Notes: a model not told the origin generated them from the letters alone. Shown: positions 33,882-43,931, counted from the first letter of the stretch. The stretch is DNA of 45,620 nucleotides from Myroides sp. 1354 (GCF_030324495.1 NZ_JACAGN010000011.1:82758-128377), one strand, 5' to 3'. Numbers and translations are program-made.

Positions 33882-36134
33882 TTAAAAAATACTATATCTC
33901 ACACCAATAAAACCTCTAATTCCTTGCAAAGCGGTATAGCTATAATCATTTGGTTCAAAAATAACATCCGTTCTTCCTGGAGGAGGCGTTACTCCATTTC
34001 CTGGTTCACCAAACGGATCCCACCATCTTGCAATAGTATCTTCTTTAGGTAGGGTATTGAAAATATTTTTCACTCCACCATACACTTGAAAATTATTTCC
34101 AAATTTCTTCGTTACTTGCACATTAGCAATAACGGTCCAAGGAGAATATTCAGGTCTATAATCATTTTCTACGCGAGGCAAACGCATAGGTCCTTTCCAA
34201 TCCCCTGTCAAATCCGCAGTAAATCCGTGTCCAAAATTATAGCTCGCCAACACATTCCCTGACCACTTAGGTGAGTGATAAATTTGTTCGCGTGCCCCAT
34301 CTTCTTTGCGATACACATCCATGTAAGTTACCCCTGTCATCAATTTCAATGGAAAATCAAAAGCTACATCCATATTCAACGAAATACCTTTGGAAACGGC
34401 ATGTCCATCTAAGTTCGCATAGATAATTTTGTATTGATCGGTATCCGTATCAGCATCAATTTTATTGGTGAAATAAGTATAGAATCCATTGATATCAAAA
34501 TTAAATGCCCCGAAATTAGTAGGAACTTTTACTGTATAATTCAAATTGACATTATATGATTTTTCAGGGTCTAAGGCTTCTGCAAATACCACCTCACGAG
34601 CCCCTGTCAACGCACGGTGATCTTCAGTAAATACATTGACTACTCTAAATCCAGTTCCGAAACTCGCACGTAAAGCGTGATTGGTATTTGGAGCAAATTT
34701 GTACCCAACGCGAGGCGAATGAATTCCACCATGGGTTTTATCATAATCAAAACGATATCCGAGCAATAGTTTATTTTGCTTGTTCAACGACCATTCGTCT
34801 TGAACAAATAACCCTGGAATTGGCGTTTCTTGAGGTTGATTTTTCACCAATCCATTTTCGTCGTAAATTCCCGTTGCACGTGTATTGTCGTCATAATAGG
34901 TATACTTGAATGATCCCCCAACTAACAGGCTGTGATTTCCGATAGTTTTGTCCCAATAGGCTTGTGCAAAGGCAACTTGTTGTTTCGCATCATACGACTC
35001 TGGTCCATACATCGAATTTTGATTGTGGTAGATATATGAAAACTGGGTATAAATATTTTCAGTCGTTGGCAATTGATACATTCCAATAGCTTCAAAGCGA
35101 TTAGTAAAAATACTCTCCGCATAAACCTCTTCTCCACCTCTGTGTTTCTTGCGATTCCAATGGGTTTCTCCACCCCAACGATCTTCATACACATAGCGCA
35201 ATGCTAAACTTGCGACGCGATTTTGCGGGCGTTTCAAACTAAATTTATTAAACAAGGAAACTCGTTCTTGTTGGGTTACATCCGTAAATCCATCGCCATT
35301 CTTATCCTTTCGCTCACCAAATTTAAAATAGTTTCCTCCAAATAAACCATTGACTTTTTTACCTAATTTATATCCAGCTCCTAAATCAAGGTTATTTTCT
35401 AACCAAGTTGTACTAAAAGCATCTACGCTTAATTTAGCCGCATGCTCAGGGTCTTTGGTAATTACATTAATGATTCCCCCCATGGCTTCAGTTCCATACA
35501 AAGAAGAAGCAGGTCCTTTCACTACTTCTACGCGTTCAATCATATTGGTTGGAATCCCAAATAACCCATACACCGTAGATAAAGAGGAAACAATCGGCAT
35601 TCCATCAATCAAAATCATCGTATACGGACCTTCCATTCCATTGATGTGAATATCGCCCGTATTACAAACATTGCAATTCAATTGAGGCTGAACACCATTT
35701 ATCATTTGCACCGCATCAAATAAATTTGACGTCGGATTTTTCTCAAAAAAAGCTGGAGTATAAATCTCTACTGGAGTTACCGCATCTGATTTCAAGACTG
35801 GTTTTAATGAACCTGAAATTACAATTTCGTCTAAACTCGAATCCTCTTCTAAGTCAAAATTCACCGTTAGCGTTTGATTTTCTTTCATGGTAACGCGCTT
35901 TGACATTTTTTTAAAACCAACAAATTCGGCTTGTACGAGATGGGATCCCACCTCTACCTTTTCAATTTTATATTTTCCATTCTCATCAGTGGTTGTCCCT
36001 TTGGAAGTATTCATTATAGACACACTCGCATAAGACAAAACCTCTCCTTTTGAGGTAATCTTTCCTTGGATAGTTTGAGCTTCAACTGAGCTAGAAAAAA
36101 CCAGAAGAAACAAAAAACTTATTAGTACACGCAT
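33882..36134 (-). CDS. TonB-dependent receptor, probably metal-related, under MntR-type control
   Basis: A 750-residue outer-membrane receptor. It has a signal peptide (1-20, ending VEAQ), a CarboxypepD_reg-like domain (about 21-105), a plug (about 115-230, with LIDGMPIVSSLSTVYGLFG and VEVVKGPASSLYGTEAMGG) and a barrel ending in GVRYSIF. The plug contains a CNVC pair preceding the GDIHINGMEG stretch. The layout is CirA/BtuB-like, not SusC-like. It is transcribed divergently from a DtxR/MntR regulator with a candidate regulator box over its -7 element, and is followed by a thioredoxin. I infer a metal or metal-complex ligand (Mn or Fe); nothing shows which. Confidence 0.88.
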   Translation of the reverse strand: MRVLISFLFLLVFSSSVEAQTIQGKITSKGEVLSYASVSIMNTSKGTTTDENGKYKIEKVEVGSHLVQAEFVGFKKMSKRVTMKENQTLTVNFDLEEDSSLDEIVISGSLKPVLKSDAVTPVEIYTPAFFEKNPTSNLFDAVQMINGVQPQLNCNVCNTGDIHINGMEGPYTMILIDGMPIVSSLSTVYGLFGIPTNMIERVEVVKGPASSLYGTEAMGGIINVITKDPEHAAKLSVDAFSTTWLENNLDLGAGYKLGKKVNGLFGGNYFKFGERKDKNGDGFTDVTQQERVSLFNKFSLKRPQNRVASLALRYVYEDRWGGETHWNRKKHRGGEEVYAESIFTNRFEAIGMYQLPTTENIYTQFSYIYHNQNSMYGPESYDAKQQVAFAQAYWDKTIGNHSLLVGGSFKYTYYDDNTRATGIYDENGLVKNQPQETPIPGLFVQDEWSLNKQNKLLLGYRFDYDKTHGGIHSPRVGYKFAPNTNHALRASFGTGFRVVNVFTEDHRALTGAREVVFAEALDPEKSYNVNLNYTVKVPTNFGAFNFDINGFYTYFTNKIDADTDTDQYKIIYANLDGHAVSKGISLNMDVAFDFPLKLMTGVTYMDVYRKEDGAREQIYHSPKWSGNVLASYNFGHGFTADLTGDWKGPMRLPRVENDYRPEYSPWTVIANVQVTKKFGNNFQVYGGVKNIFNTLPKEDTIARWWDPFGEPGNGVTPPPGRTDVIFEPNDYSYTALQGIRGFIGVRYSIF

Positions 36135-36166
36135 AAAAAAATATTTACTGTTATATTGAATTAAAA

Positions 36167-36182
36167 TTTAGGCAAAGCTAAA
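36167..36182 (-). promoter_or_regulatory. Candidate MntR/DtxR box over the receptor's -7 element
   Basis: TTTAGGCAAAGCTAAA is an imperfect palindrome with the TTTAG(G)...CTAAA halves of DtxR/MntR operators. Minus-strand TAGCTTTG (36180-36173), a TAnnTTTG -7 box, lies inside it. Binding would block RNA polymerase directly. No -33 box at standard spacing was seen. Confidence 0.6.
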
Positions 36183-36207
36183 AATATAATTTCAATAAAA
36201 AAAGATG

Positions 36208-36215
36208 TAAATTTG
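36208..36215 (+). promoter_or_regulatory. -7 element (TAAATTTG) of the MntR-type regulator gene
   Basis: Full TAnnTTTG match 21 bp upstream of the ATG at 36237. It also overlaps the TTG at 36213, which therefore is not the start codon. Confidence 0.55.
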
Positions 36216-36236
36216 TATTTTATAAAAAATCACTCC

Positions 36237-36893
36237 ATGCTTACTTATTCAGAAGAAAACTATTTAAAAACCATTTATCACCTATCACAGGGGGAAGAGG
36301 ATGGAATTTCTACTAATGCCATCGCTGCCAAAATAGAAACGAAAGCTTCTTCGGTGACGGATATGATTAAGAAATTAAATGAAAAGAAATTAGTTACTTA
36401 TCAAAAGTACCAAGGAGTTCGCTTAACGGCGGAAGGATTGTTAGCAGCGAAAATGATTGTGCGCAAACACCGTTTATGGGAAGTTTTTTTAGTGGATAAA
36501 TTGGGTTTTAGTTGGGATGAAGTACACGATGTAGCAGAAGAACTAGAACACATTAAGTCAGAAAAATTAATTAATAAACTCGAAGCTTATTTGGGTTATC
36601 CAACGGAAGATCCGCATGGAGATCCCATTCCCAATGCAAAAGGAGAAATTAAACAGATAAAGAAAAAGCTATTAGCCGAGATTAAAGTTCAACAAGCCGT
36701 AATTTGTGTAGGAGTAAAAGATTCCTCGGCTGAATTTTTACAATATTTAGATAAGCAAAAAATTGCCTTAGGTAGTGAGATTGTTATTTTGGAAATTGAG
36801 CCCTTCGATCAGTCGTTTTTAATTGGGATTAATGACACTAAAATAACCATCACCAAGAAGATTGCCAACAATCTTTTTGTACAACTCAAATAA
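36237..36893 (+). CDS. MntR/DtxR family metal-dependent transcriptional regulator
   Basis: A 218-residue regulator from the ATG at 36237 (MLTYSEENYLKTIYHL, the family's usual beginning). The winged helix spans about 1-65 (TKASSVTDMIKKLNEKKLV). The metal-binding and dimer region (about 66-140) carries the histidine of RKHRLWE and the cluster AEELEHI, matching MntR ligands. A C-terminal SH3-like/FeoA-like domain occupies about 145-218. With metal bound it should repress uptake genes, most likely the divergent TonB receptor. Mn2+ or Fe2+ cannot be distinguished here. Confidence 0.9.
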   Translation: MLTYSEENYLKTIYHLSQGEEDGISTNAIAAKIETKASSVTDMIKKLNEKKLVTYQKYQGVRLTAEGLLAAKMIVRKHRLWEVFLVDKLGFSWDEVHDVAEELEHIKSEKLINKLEAYLGYPTEDPHGDPIPNAKGEIKQIKKKLLAEIKVQQAVICVGVKDSSAEFLQYLDKQKIALGSEIVILEIEPFDQSFLIGINDTKITITKKIANNLFVQLK

Positions 36894-36899
36894 TTTAAG

Positions 36900-36924
36900 G
36901 CTTACTAACTAGTAAGCTTTTTTT
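36900..36924 (+). terminator. Terminator of the MntR-type regulator gene
   Basis: Stem GCTTACT / AGTAAGC with an AACT loop and seven T, 6 bp after the stop codon. Confidence 0.9.
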
Positions 36925-36948
36925 ATTAACCTATTCAAAAACAACACT

Positions 36949-38013
36949 ATGAATCTATTATTTAGCCCACTTCACTTAAAAAATCACACCTTAAAAAATA
37001 GAATTATTGTTTCACCAATGTGTCAATATTCAGCCACGGATGGTTTTGCAACCGATTGGCATTTGGTTCATTTAGGTCAATTTGCGACAGGTCAAGCGGC
37101 TGCGATTATTCAAGAAGCTACAGCCGTTGTTCCTGAGGGAAGAATTACTTATGGGGATTTGGGCATTTGGTCGGATGATCACATAGAAAAATTACAGCAA
37201 ATTACGCAGTTTATTAAAACTCAAAATTGCCTTCCGGGTATACAATTAGCCCATGCAGGACGCAAAGCGAGTTGTGAAAAACCGTGGATTTCGCGAAATC
37301 AAATTGCGCCTAATCAACACAAGGGTTGGCAGACTGTAGCACCTTCAACCATTCCATTTAACGACAACGACCATCCACCTGTTGCTCTAACAAAAGAAGC
37401 AATTATCGAGACGATAGAAGCTTTTAAGCAAGCAACTAATCGCGCGATACAAGCAGGTTATGAAATTATTGAATTACATGGGGCTCATGGGTATCTCATT
37501 CATCAATTTTTTTCTCCTTTAATCAACAATCGAACCGATGAATACGGAGAGAATTTTGAGAATAGAATTCGCTTTCTAATGGAAATTATCGAGGCTATTC
37601 AACCTGTCTTAACTACACAAAGTTTATGGGTAAGAATTTCAGCTACCGATTGGGCCGAAGGTGGCTGGACACTTGAAGAAAGCGTTGCGCTTTCTAAAAT
37701 CTTACAAGATAAGGGGGTAGAAGTGATTGACGTGAGTACAGGTGGCGGTGTAAGACATCAAAAAATCACAACAGGTCCAAATTACCAAGTGCCTTTTGCA
37801 GCAGAAATAAAAGCTCATACAGCCTTGGTTGTTGGGGCTGTTGGAGAAATTAAAACAGGTCTACAAGCGGAAGCTATTTTACAACAAAACGACGCAGATT
37901 TAATTTTCGTCGCACGCGAATTGTTGAGAGATCCTCATTTTGCCATGACAGCGGCTCACCAATTGGGAGTAGAAATTCCGTGGGCGCCCCAATACGAAAG
38001 AGGAAAAGAATAA
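36949..38013 (+). CDS. NADH:flavin oxidoreductase, old yellow enzyme (YqjM-like)
   Basis: A 354-residue FMN-dependent TIM-barrel ene-reductase. It starts LFSPLHLKNHTLKNRIIVSP and shows MCQYSATDGFATDWH with the Cys (C26-type) that marks the YqjM/thermophilic-like subclass, HAGRKAS for flavin/substrate contacts, ELHGAHGYLIHQF, and VGAVGEIKT near the FMN phosphate site. Such enzymes reduce activated C=C bonds and help detoxify electrophiles. It lies 22 bp upstream of an MFS exporter gene; the pair is probably one transcript. Confidence 0.93.
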   Translation: MNLLFSPLHLKNHTLKNRIIVSPMCQYSATDGFATDWHLVHLGQFATGQAAAIIQEATAVVPEGRITYGDLGIWSDDHIEKLQQITQFIKTQNCLPGIQLAHAGRKASCEKPWISRNQIAPNQHKGWQTVAPSTIPFNDNDHPPVALTKEAIIETIEAFKQATNRAIQAGYEIIELHGAHGYLIHQFFSPLINNRTDEYGENFENRIRFLMEIIEAIQPVLTTQSLWVRISATDWAEGGWTLEESVALSKILQDKGVEVIDVSTGGGVRHQKITTGPNYQVPFAAEIKAHTALVVGAVGEIKTGLQAEAILQQNDADLIFVARELLRDPHFAMTAAHQLGVEIPWAPQYERGKE

Positions 38014-38035
38014 TTTAAATTTTACACTATATTCA

Positions 38036-39208
38036 ATGAATAAAAGCTTATTAGCACTTGCTGTTGGTGGATTAGCCATCGGTATGACCGAATTTTCGAT
38101 GATGGGTTTACTCCCTGAAATCGCAAAAGACTTACAGATATCTATTCCAAAAGCAGGAAATTTTATATCAACCTATGCCCTTGGTGTAGTGGTTGGTGCC
38201 CCCTTATTGGTGATGTCATCCAACAAATTTGCTCCACACAAGGTATTAATGGCATTAATGCTGTTATTCTCTGTTTTTCACGTTCTTTTTGTACTATCAC
38301 CATCGTATCCAACTTTAATCGCGACGCGTTTTATGTCGGGATTACCTCATGGTGCTTTCTTTGGAGTAGGATCTGTAGTAGCAACGCAATTAGCACAAAA
38401 AGGAAAAGAGGCTCAAGCCGTTTCGATTATGTTTGCGGGACTAACCACTGCCAACTTAGCGGGAGTACCTCTAAGTACATGGATCGGTCAACATTATTCT
38501 TGGCGTGAAGCCTATACGTTAATTGCCTCTTTAGGGGTATTAACAACCCTAGCGATTTACTTTTGGATTCCCAAATTACAAGCGGATACTACAACCAACA
38601 CCAAAAAACAAATGGCCTTTTTCAAAACACCGATCGCTTGGATATTGGTTGCGCTAATTTCAATTGGAACGGGTGGGCTATTTGCCTGGATTAGTTATAT
38701 TGCTCCAATGATGACAAATATTGCCTTAATTCCAGAGGCAAACATTCCCATTATTATGACTTTAGTCGGATTAGGAATGTTTCTTGGTAATTTTGTAGGA
38801 GGAAAAATTGCGGATACTTTTTCACCAGCAAAGGCTGTTATTTTTTCATTCTCTTTAATGGCGATATGTTTACTAGTTGTTTACTATACCGTACACATTC
38901 AGTGGATGGCCTATGCCATGTCATTAGTAACGGGATTAGTTGCCTTTACCATTGGATCTCCTCTGCAAATGTTGCTAATTAAAAATGCCAAAGGATCTGA
39001 AATGTTAGCCGCATCAGCAGGACAAGCGTGCTTCAACATTGGGAATGCATTGGGTGCATTCTTAGGAGGTATTCCCATTACGATGGGATTCGGTTATAAT
39101 TCTCCTGAATGGGTAGGTGCAGGAATGGCCCTATGTGGTGCGATGTTAGCCTATCTATTTATTCAATTCAAAAAAAGAGAGGAATCTTTGCCACAAGAAA
39201 TTCAGTAG
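38036..39208 (+). CDS. MFS transporter, DHA1/AraJ-like exporter
   Basis: A 390-residue inner-membrane protein with 12 hydrophobic segments and the early MFS-DHA1 features: GMTEFSMMGLLPEIA in TM1, ALGVVVGAPLL in TM2 and SGLPHGAFFGVG near TM4. It resembles the AraJ/YdhP group of sugar or drug efflux permeases. The substrate is not deducible. Co-transcribed with an ene-reductase, it could export an electrophilic compound or product, which is inference. Confidence 0.88.
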   Translation: MNKSLLALAVGGLAIGMTEFSMMGLLPEIAKDLQISIPKAGNFISTYALGVVVGAPLLVMSSNKFAPHKVLMALMLLFSVFHVLFVLSPSYPTLIATRFMSGLPHGAFFGVGSVVATQLAQKGKEAQAVSIMFAGLTTANLAGVPLSTWIGQHYSWREAYTLIASLGVLTTLAIYFWIPKLQADTTTNTKKQMAFFKTPIAWILVALISIGTGGLFAWISYIAPMMTNIALIPEANIPIIMTLVGLGMFLGNFVGGKIADTFSPAKAVIFSFSLMAICLLVVYYTVHIQWMAYAMSLVTGLVAFTIGSPLQMLLIKNAKGSEMLAASAGQACFNIGNALGAFLGGIPITMGFGYNSPEWVGAGMALCGAMLAYLFIQFKKREESLPQEIQ

Positions 39209-39258
39209 TTTACACCTACATTCTTCCAGCAAAAGACCTCCGATTCACAATAAGTTTA

Positions 39259-39266
39259 TAAATTTG
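39259..39266 (+). promoter_or_regulatory. -7 element (TAAATTTG) of aspS
   Basis: Full TAnnTTTG match 18 bp before the aspS ATG; no standard -33 box was recognised. Confidence 0.5.
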
Positions 39267-39284
39267 CAGAAATAATTTTTTACC

Positions 39285-41039
39285 ATGTATAGAACTCATA
39301 CTTGTGGAGCTTTAAGCGCTTCAGATATAAATACAACAGTTACCCTTTCAGGTTGGGTGAGTAAACACCGTGATAAAGGTTTTATGATTTGGGTTGATTT
39401 ACGCGATCGTTATGGTATTACACAATTGATCTTTGATGCAGAGAGAACGGATAAAACAGTTTTCGAAACTGCAAAAAGCTTAGGTCGTGAGTATGTAATT
39501 CAAGTAACGGGAACGGTAATTGAACGCGCATCAAAAAACCCAAATATGCCAACTGGGGACATTGAGATTTTAGTTGAGTCACTAACGATTTTAAACGAAT
39601 CAAGTGTTCCTCCTTTTACCATTGAGGATGAAACAGATGGTGGAGAAGATATTCGAATGAAATATCGCTACTTGGATATTCGTAGAAATCCCGTAAAAAA
39701 CAGTTTACTTTTCAGACATAAAGTTGCACAAGAGGTAAGAAATTATCTTTCTGCACAAGATTTCTGTGAAGTAGAGACGCCTTACTTAATCAGTTCTACA
39801 CCAGAGGGAGCACGTGATTTTATCGTACCTTCTCGTATGAATCCAGGTCAATTTTATGCTTTACCACAATCACCACAAACCTTCAAACAATTATTGATGG
39901 TTGGGGGTATGGACCGTTACTTCCAAATCGTGAGATGTTTTCGCGATGAAGATTTACGCGCAGATAGACAACCAGAGTTTACGCAAATCGACTGTGAAAT
40001 GGCTTTCGTAGATCAAGAAGATGTTATGGATACTTTCGAAGGAATGACCAAACATTTATTGAAATCTATTCACGGTGTTGAAATTGACAAATTCCCACGT
40101 ATGACCTTCGAAGAAGCCATGCGTACTTACGGAAATGACAAACCAGATATTCGTTTCGGAATGAAGTTTGGGGAGTTAAATGCTGTAGCCCAACACAAAG
40201 ATTTTGGTGTTTTCAACAGTGCTGAATTGGTAGTAGGTATTGCAGTTCCAGGAGGAGCAGCCTATACAAGAAAAGAAATCGACGCTTTAATTGACTGGGT
40301 AAAACGCCCACAAGTTGGAGCTTCAGGAATGGTATATTGTAAATGTGAAGCTGATGGTTCATTTAAATCTTCTGTAGATAAATTCTATGACCAAGAAGAT
40401 TTAAAACAATGGGCGAACATCACAGGAGCTGAAACTGGAGATATTATTTTGGTACTTTCAGGTCCTGCAAATAAAACAAGAGCACAATTAAGTGCGTTGC
40501 GCATGGAGTTAGGAAACCGTTTAGGTTTGAGAAAATCAGACGAGTTTGCTCCATTATGGGTAATTGATTTCCCACTATTCGAATGGGACGAAGAATCAGG
40601 GCGTTATTTCGCCATGCACCATCCCTTTACTTCACCGAAAAAAGAGGACATTGCCTTGTTAGATACGAATCCAGGTAAAGTTCGTGCAAATGCGTATGAC
40701 ATGGTTTTAAACGGAAATGAAATTGGAGGAGGTTCTATTCGTATTCACGATAAAACAACCCAAGAATTGATGTTTAAACACTTAGGTTTCTCTAAAGAAG
40801 AAGCAGAAAAACAATTCGGATTCTTGATGAATGCCTTCCAGTTCGGAGCACCACCACACGGAGGATTGGCTTTCGGATTAGACCGTTTAGTCGCTATTTT
40901 AGGAGGACAAGAGACGATTCGCGACTTCATTGCTTTTCCGAAAAACAATTCAGGAAGAGATGTGATGATTGACGCTCCAAGTGCCATCCGTCCAGAACAA
41001 TTAGAAGAATTACACATCGCTATCAAAGCAGAAAAATAA
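39285..41039 (+). CDS. aspS: Aspartate--tRNA ligase
   Basis: A 584-residue class II aminoacyl-tRNA synthetase that charges tRNA-Asp. The order is an OB-fold anticodon-binding domain (about 1-110, with [20 protein letters not shown]), the catalytic core with motif 2 [18 protein letters not shown] (about 219-236), the bacterial GAD insertion (about 290-420), and motif 3 [13 protein letters not shown] near residue 527. Length is normal for bacterial AspRS. Whether it is discriminating or also charges tRNA-Asn was not determined. It is a single gene with its own -7 element and a strong terminator. Confidence 0.97.
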   Translation: MYRTHTCGALSASDINTTVTLSGWVSKHRDKGFMIWVDLRDRYGITQLIFDAERTDKTVFETAKSLGREYVIQVTGTVIERASKNPNMPTGDIEILVESLTILNESSVPPFTIEDETDGGEDIRMKYRYLDIRRNPVKNSLLFRHKVAQEVRNYLSAQDFCEVETPYLISSTPEGARDFIVPSRMNPGQFYALPQSPQTFKQLLMVGGMDRYFQIVRCFRDEDLRADRQPEFTQIDCEMAFVDQEDVMDTFEGMTKHLLKSIHGVEIDKFPRMTFEEAMRTYGNDKPDIRFGMKFGELNAVAQHKDFGVFNSAELVVGIAVPGGAAYTRKEIDALIDWVKRPQVGASGMVYCKCEADGSFKSSVDKFYDQEDLKQWANITGAETGDIILVLSGPANKTRAQLSALRMELGNRLGLRKSDEFAPLWVIDFPLFEWDEESGRYFAMHHPFTSPKKEDIALLDTNPGKVRANAYDMVLNGNEIGGGSIRIHDKTTQELMFKHLGFSKEEAEKQFGFLMNAFQFGAPPHGGLAFGLDRLVAILGGQETIRDFIAFPKNNSGRDVMIDAPSAIRPEQLEELHIAIKAEK

Positions 41040-41040
41040 C

Positions 41041-41074
41041 AAAAAACGGGAACCTTTACAGTTCCCGTTTTTTT
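41041..41074. terminator. Bidirectional terminator between aspS and the GNAT gene
   Basis: Stem ACGGGAAC / GTTCCCGT with flanking A5/T5 pairing and a CTTTACA loop, directly after the aspS stop codon and reaching the convergent gene's stop codon. Confidence 0.93.
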
Positions 41075-41573
41075 ATTTCTTTATTTTGTACAAAACAGCT
41101 GCTTCATTATCAAGCGTAATATCTTGCTCATACGCAAGGTTCAGTTTTTCTAAAACGCGTATAGAAGCGATATTCGCTTTCATCGCACGACCGATAATAC
41201 AATGCAGTCGAAATCGATGAAACCCCACTTGCAAACAAGCTTGTGCACTTTCCGTAGCATATCCCTTTCCCCATTCTTCTTCAAAAAAACGAAAACCGAT
41301 ATCCGTTTGTTGGGTACTTACATCAAACTTCAATCCACACCAGCCGATAAATCGTCCTGAATCCTTTAAGATTACAGCCCATCGTCCATATCCATGCTCT
41401 CGGTAATCGCTGTAATTCTCTAGAAATTCTCGGGCTTCTTCCACATCGCGAAAAGCAGTATTTCCTGTATAGCGAATCACATTGGGATTCGCATTCAAGT
41501 CGTAAAATGCCTGTGCATCGTTTGGATGAAGTTCTCTTAAAATTAGACGAGAGGTTTCTACAATTTTCTTCAT
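41073..41573 (-). CDS. GNAT family N-acetyltransferase (RimJ/RimL type)
   Basis: A 166-residue acetyltransferase of the Acetyltransf_3 group. It opens with the typical ETSRLILREL and contains IGFRFFEEEWGKGYATESA (the pyrophosphate-binding loop, Q/RxxGxG/A type) and the ANIASIRVLEKLN segment. Substrates may be protein N-termini or small amines; this cannot be read from sequence. It starts 18 bp after pth and is probably co-transcribed with it. Confidence 0.88.
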   Translation of the reverse strand: MKKIVETSRLILRELHPNDAQAFYDLNANPNVIRYTGNTAFRDVEEAREFLENYSDYREHGYGRWAVILKDSGRFIGWCGLKFDVSTQQTDIGFRFFEEEWGKGYATESAQACLQVGFHRFRLHCIIGRAMKANIASIRVLEKLNLAYEQDITLDNEAAVLYKIKK

Positions 41574-41591
41574 TTAACCTATGACTAACTC

Positions 41592-42158
41592 CTATTTTGC
41601 ATTGTACATATTCATGGCATTGTTTAATCCGCCTAAAGCAAACTCCTGAATAGCCTTAGAAGACGTTTCTAGGCGTTCTACGAGCTTTTCTTTCTCTTCC
41701 TCAGACCAATCTCCTAATACATAATCGACTTGCTGTCCTTTCTTAAATTCATCGCTAATACCAAATCTAAAACGAGGATAATTGGTATTGTTTAAAACGG
41801 CCTGAATATTCTTTAATCCATTGTGTCCACCATCTGACCCCTTGGCTTTAATGCGAATCGTTCCGAAGGGAATATTCAAATCATCCGTAACCACTAAAAT
41901 ATTTTCTAAGGGAATATTTTCCTTCTGCATCCAATATTGCACAGCCTTACCACTTAGATTCATAAACGTATTTGGCTTGAGCAATAACAGTGTTCTTCCT
42001 TTGATCTTTACTTCTGCTAAGCTACCTAATTTTACTGTTTGCCAATCTCCCCCTAAATCACGGGCAACTTGATCGACAACTTTAAATCCAATATTGTGAC
42101 GCGTATGAATATATTCAGCACCTATATTTCCCAATCCTACAATTAAAAACTTCTTCAT
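41592..42158 (-). CDS. pth: Aminoacyl-tRNA hydrolase (peptidyl-tRNA hydrolase)
   Basis: A 188-residue enzyme that cleaves peptidyl-tRNA released from ribosomes. The catalytic histidine is in THTRHNIGFKVVD-type context (HTRHNIGF, about residues 18-25). The asparagine and aspartate sites NTFMNLSG (about 63-70) and VVTDDLNIPFG (about 89-99) are present. Length is as in E. coli Pth. It is the next gene on the minus strand after rplY, as in many Bacteroidota and Firmicutes, but a strong terminator separates them. Confidence 0.95.
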   Translation of the reverse strand: MKKFLIVGLGNIGAEYIHTRHNIGFKVVDQVARDLGGDWQTVKLGSLAEVKIKGRTLLLLKPNTFMNLSGKAVQYWMQKENIPLENILVVTDDLNIPFGTIRIKAKGSDGGHNGLKNIQAVLNNTNYPRFRFGISDEFKKGQQVDYVLGDWSEEEKEKLVERLETSSKAIQEFALGGLNNAMNMYNAK

Positions 42159-42235
42159 GGTATTATGTTACTAATTTTCTAGGTACAAAAATAACGCAAA
42201 CCCAAGACATTCCATACGTTATTTCGATCAAATAA

Positions 42236-42265
42236 AAAAAGCGCCTGTAAAAATACAGGCGCTTT
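42236..42265 (-). terminator. Terminator of the prs-rplY operon
   Basis: Perfect 12-bp stem AAAGCGCCTGTA / TACAGGCGCTTT with an AAAA loop and a minus-strand T-run, 24 bp after the rplY stop codon. Confidence 0.93.
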
Positions 42266-42288
42266 CCAATAATGTATATAGGCTATAA

Positions 42289-42897
42289 TTATTTTTTCTT
42301 TGAAGGAGCTTTCGCTGCTTTCGCTGCTTCTTGAGCTGCTTTCATCGCTGCACGAGAAATTCTCACTTGACAAACTACAGTGTTATCTGGGTGTAACAAT
42401 TTGTAATTATCTGCTGCAATATCAGTAACGTATAATTTGTTACCCATTTCTAAGTTAGAGATGTTTACTTCTACGAAGTCAGGTAAGTTAGCTGGTAAAG
42501 CTCTTACTTTTAATTTACGGTTGTTGATGTTTAATACACCCCCAGCCATAACTCCTTTAGAGTTACCTGAAATTTTGATAGGCACTTCTAACGTGATTTC
42601 TTTATCGTCGAATAATTGGTAGAAATCGATGTGTAAGATTTTGTCAGATACCGGGTGGAACTGAATATCTTGTAAAATTGCATTGATTTTTTTACCACCT
42701 TCTAATTCAATCACAACAGTGTGTACATTAGGAGTGTAAACTAAACTTTTGAATGCTTTCTCTTCTGCTGTGAAGTGGATTGCTGATTGTTCTCCTCCGT
42801 ATACTACGCAAGGAACCATTCCAGCATTACGTAAGGCTTTAGTAGAAACTTTACCTACGCTTTCTCTTTCTGATCCTTTAATTGTAATTGATTTCAT
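42289..42897 (-). CDS. rplY: 50S ribosomal protein L25/general stress protein Ctc
   Basis: A 202-residue long-form L25 that binds 5S rRNA. The N-terminal L25 domain (about 1-92) starts [24 protein letters not shown], shortened here to its SERESVGK core. A TL5-type C-terminal beta domain covers about 95-180. The tail is Ala/Lys-rich ([16 protein letters not shown]). It begins 26 bp after prs; prs-rplY is a conserved pair. Confidence 0.95.
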   Translation of the reverse strand: MKSITIKGSERESVGKVSTKALRNAGMVPCVVYGGEQSAIHFTAEEKAFKSLVYTPNVHTVVIELEGGKKINAILQDIQFHPVSDKILHIDFYQLFDDKEITLEVPIKISGNSKGVMAGGVLNINNRKLKVRALPANLPDFVEVNISNLEMGNKLYVTDIAADNYKLLHPDNTVVCQVRISRAAMKAAQEAAKAAKAPSKKK

Positions 42898-42923
42898 TAC
42901 TTTAAATATTTAATATTAATAAT

Positions 42924-43865
42924 TTACATTACGAATGTTTTGCTAATCGACATATTCGATTGCACATTGTGCATTGTTTCTGCAAACAATGGAGCACAGC
43001 TCAGTACTTTAATTTTGTCACATGGTTTTTTCAACGGAATTGAATCGGTAACGATTAACTCAGTTAATGAAGATTCTTCAATCTTCTCGTACGCACTTCC
43101 TGATAAGATAGCATGTGTACAAATAGCACGTACACTCAATGCTCCTCTTTCTAACATCATATCTGCAGCCTTAGCAAGTGTACCTCCTGTATCAATCATA
43201 TCGTCAACTAAAATAACATTACGTCCTTTTACTTCTCCGATAAGTTCCATCTTTTCGATTACATTTGCTTCTTTTCTTTGTTTATAACAGATTACAACAT
43301 CTGAATTTAAAAACTTAGAATACGCATAGGCTCTTTTCGATCCACCCATATCAGGTGATGCAATGGTTAGATTCTCGATATTTAAACTTTTTACGTAAGG
43401 CAAAAATATCGTAGAAGCATATAAATGATCAACTGGTTTTTCAAAGAATCCTTGGATTTGATCTGCGTGTAAATCCATCGTCATGATTCTTGTAGCTCCA
43501 GCTGATTCTAATAACTTCGCCACTAATTTAGCTCCAATTGGAACCCTTGGTTTGTCTTTTCTATCCTGTCTTGCCCACCCAAAATAAGGGATTACCGCTG
43601 TGATATGTCTAGCTGATGCTCTTTTAGCTGCATCACACATCAACAATAATTCCATTAGATTATCTGATGATGGGAATGTAGAACAAACAAGGAAAACTCG
43701 TCTTCCTCGGATTGATTCTTCAAAAGAAGGTTGAAATTCCCCATCACTGTAATGTGATAAGGTCGCTTTACCTAATTCTACACCGTATTCTTTTGCTATC
43801 TTCTCTGCTAACTCAATACTTTGAGAGCAAGCAAAAATTTTTGCTTCTGATTCAGGATTTAACAT
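42924..43865 (-). CDS. prs: Ribose-phosphate pyrophosphokinase
   Basis: A 313-residue enzyme that makes PRPP from ribose 5-phosphate and ATP for nucleotide, His and Trp synthesis. Visible sites are YFGWARQDRKDKPRVPIGAK, shortened to the ATP-binding YFGWARQDRK, the divalent-metal DLHADQIQGFF, the flexible-loop KRAYAYSKFL and the PRPP-binding VDDMIDTGGTLAKAA. Length is standard. It is the first gene of the prs-rplY operon, with a TAAATTTG element upstream. Confidence 0.96.
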   Translation of the reverse strand: MLNPESEAKIFACSQSIELAEKIAKEYGVELGKATLSHYSDGEFQPSFEESIRGRRVFLVCSTFPSSDNLMELLLMCDAAKRASARHITAVIPYFGWARQDRKDKPRVPIGAKLVAKLLESAGATRIMTMDLHADQIQGFFEKPVDHLYASTIFLPYVKSLNIENLTIASPDMGGSKRAYAYSKFLNSDVVICYKQRKEANVIEKMELIGEVKGRNVILVDDMIDTGGTLAKAADMMLERGALSVRAICTHAILSGSAYEKIEESSLTELIVTDSIPLKKPCDKIKVLSCAPLFAETMHNVQSNMSISKTFVM

Positions 43866-43923
43866 TTTTTCTAATTAGTTGTTATGTTGTTAGTTAGTGC
43901 CTCCTTATTGTAATTCAGCGATG

Positions 43924-43931
43924 CAAATTTA
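43924..43931 (-). promoter_or_regulatory. -7 element (TAAATTTG) of prs-rplY
   Basis: Minus-strand full match, about 58 bp upstream of the prs ATG; no standard -33 box was seen. Confidence 0.5.
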
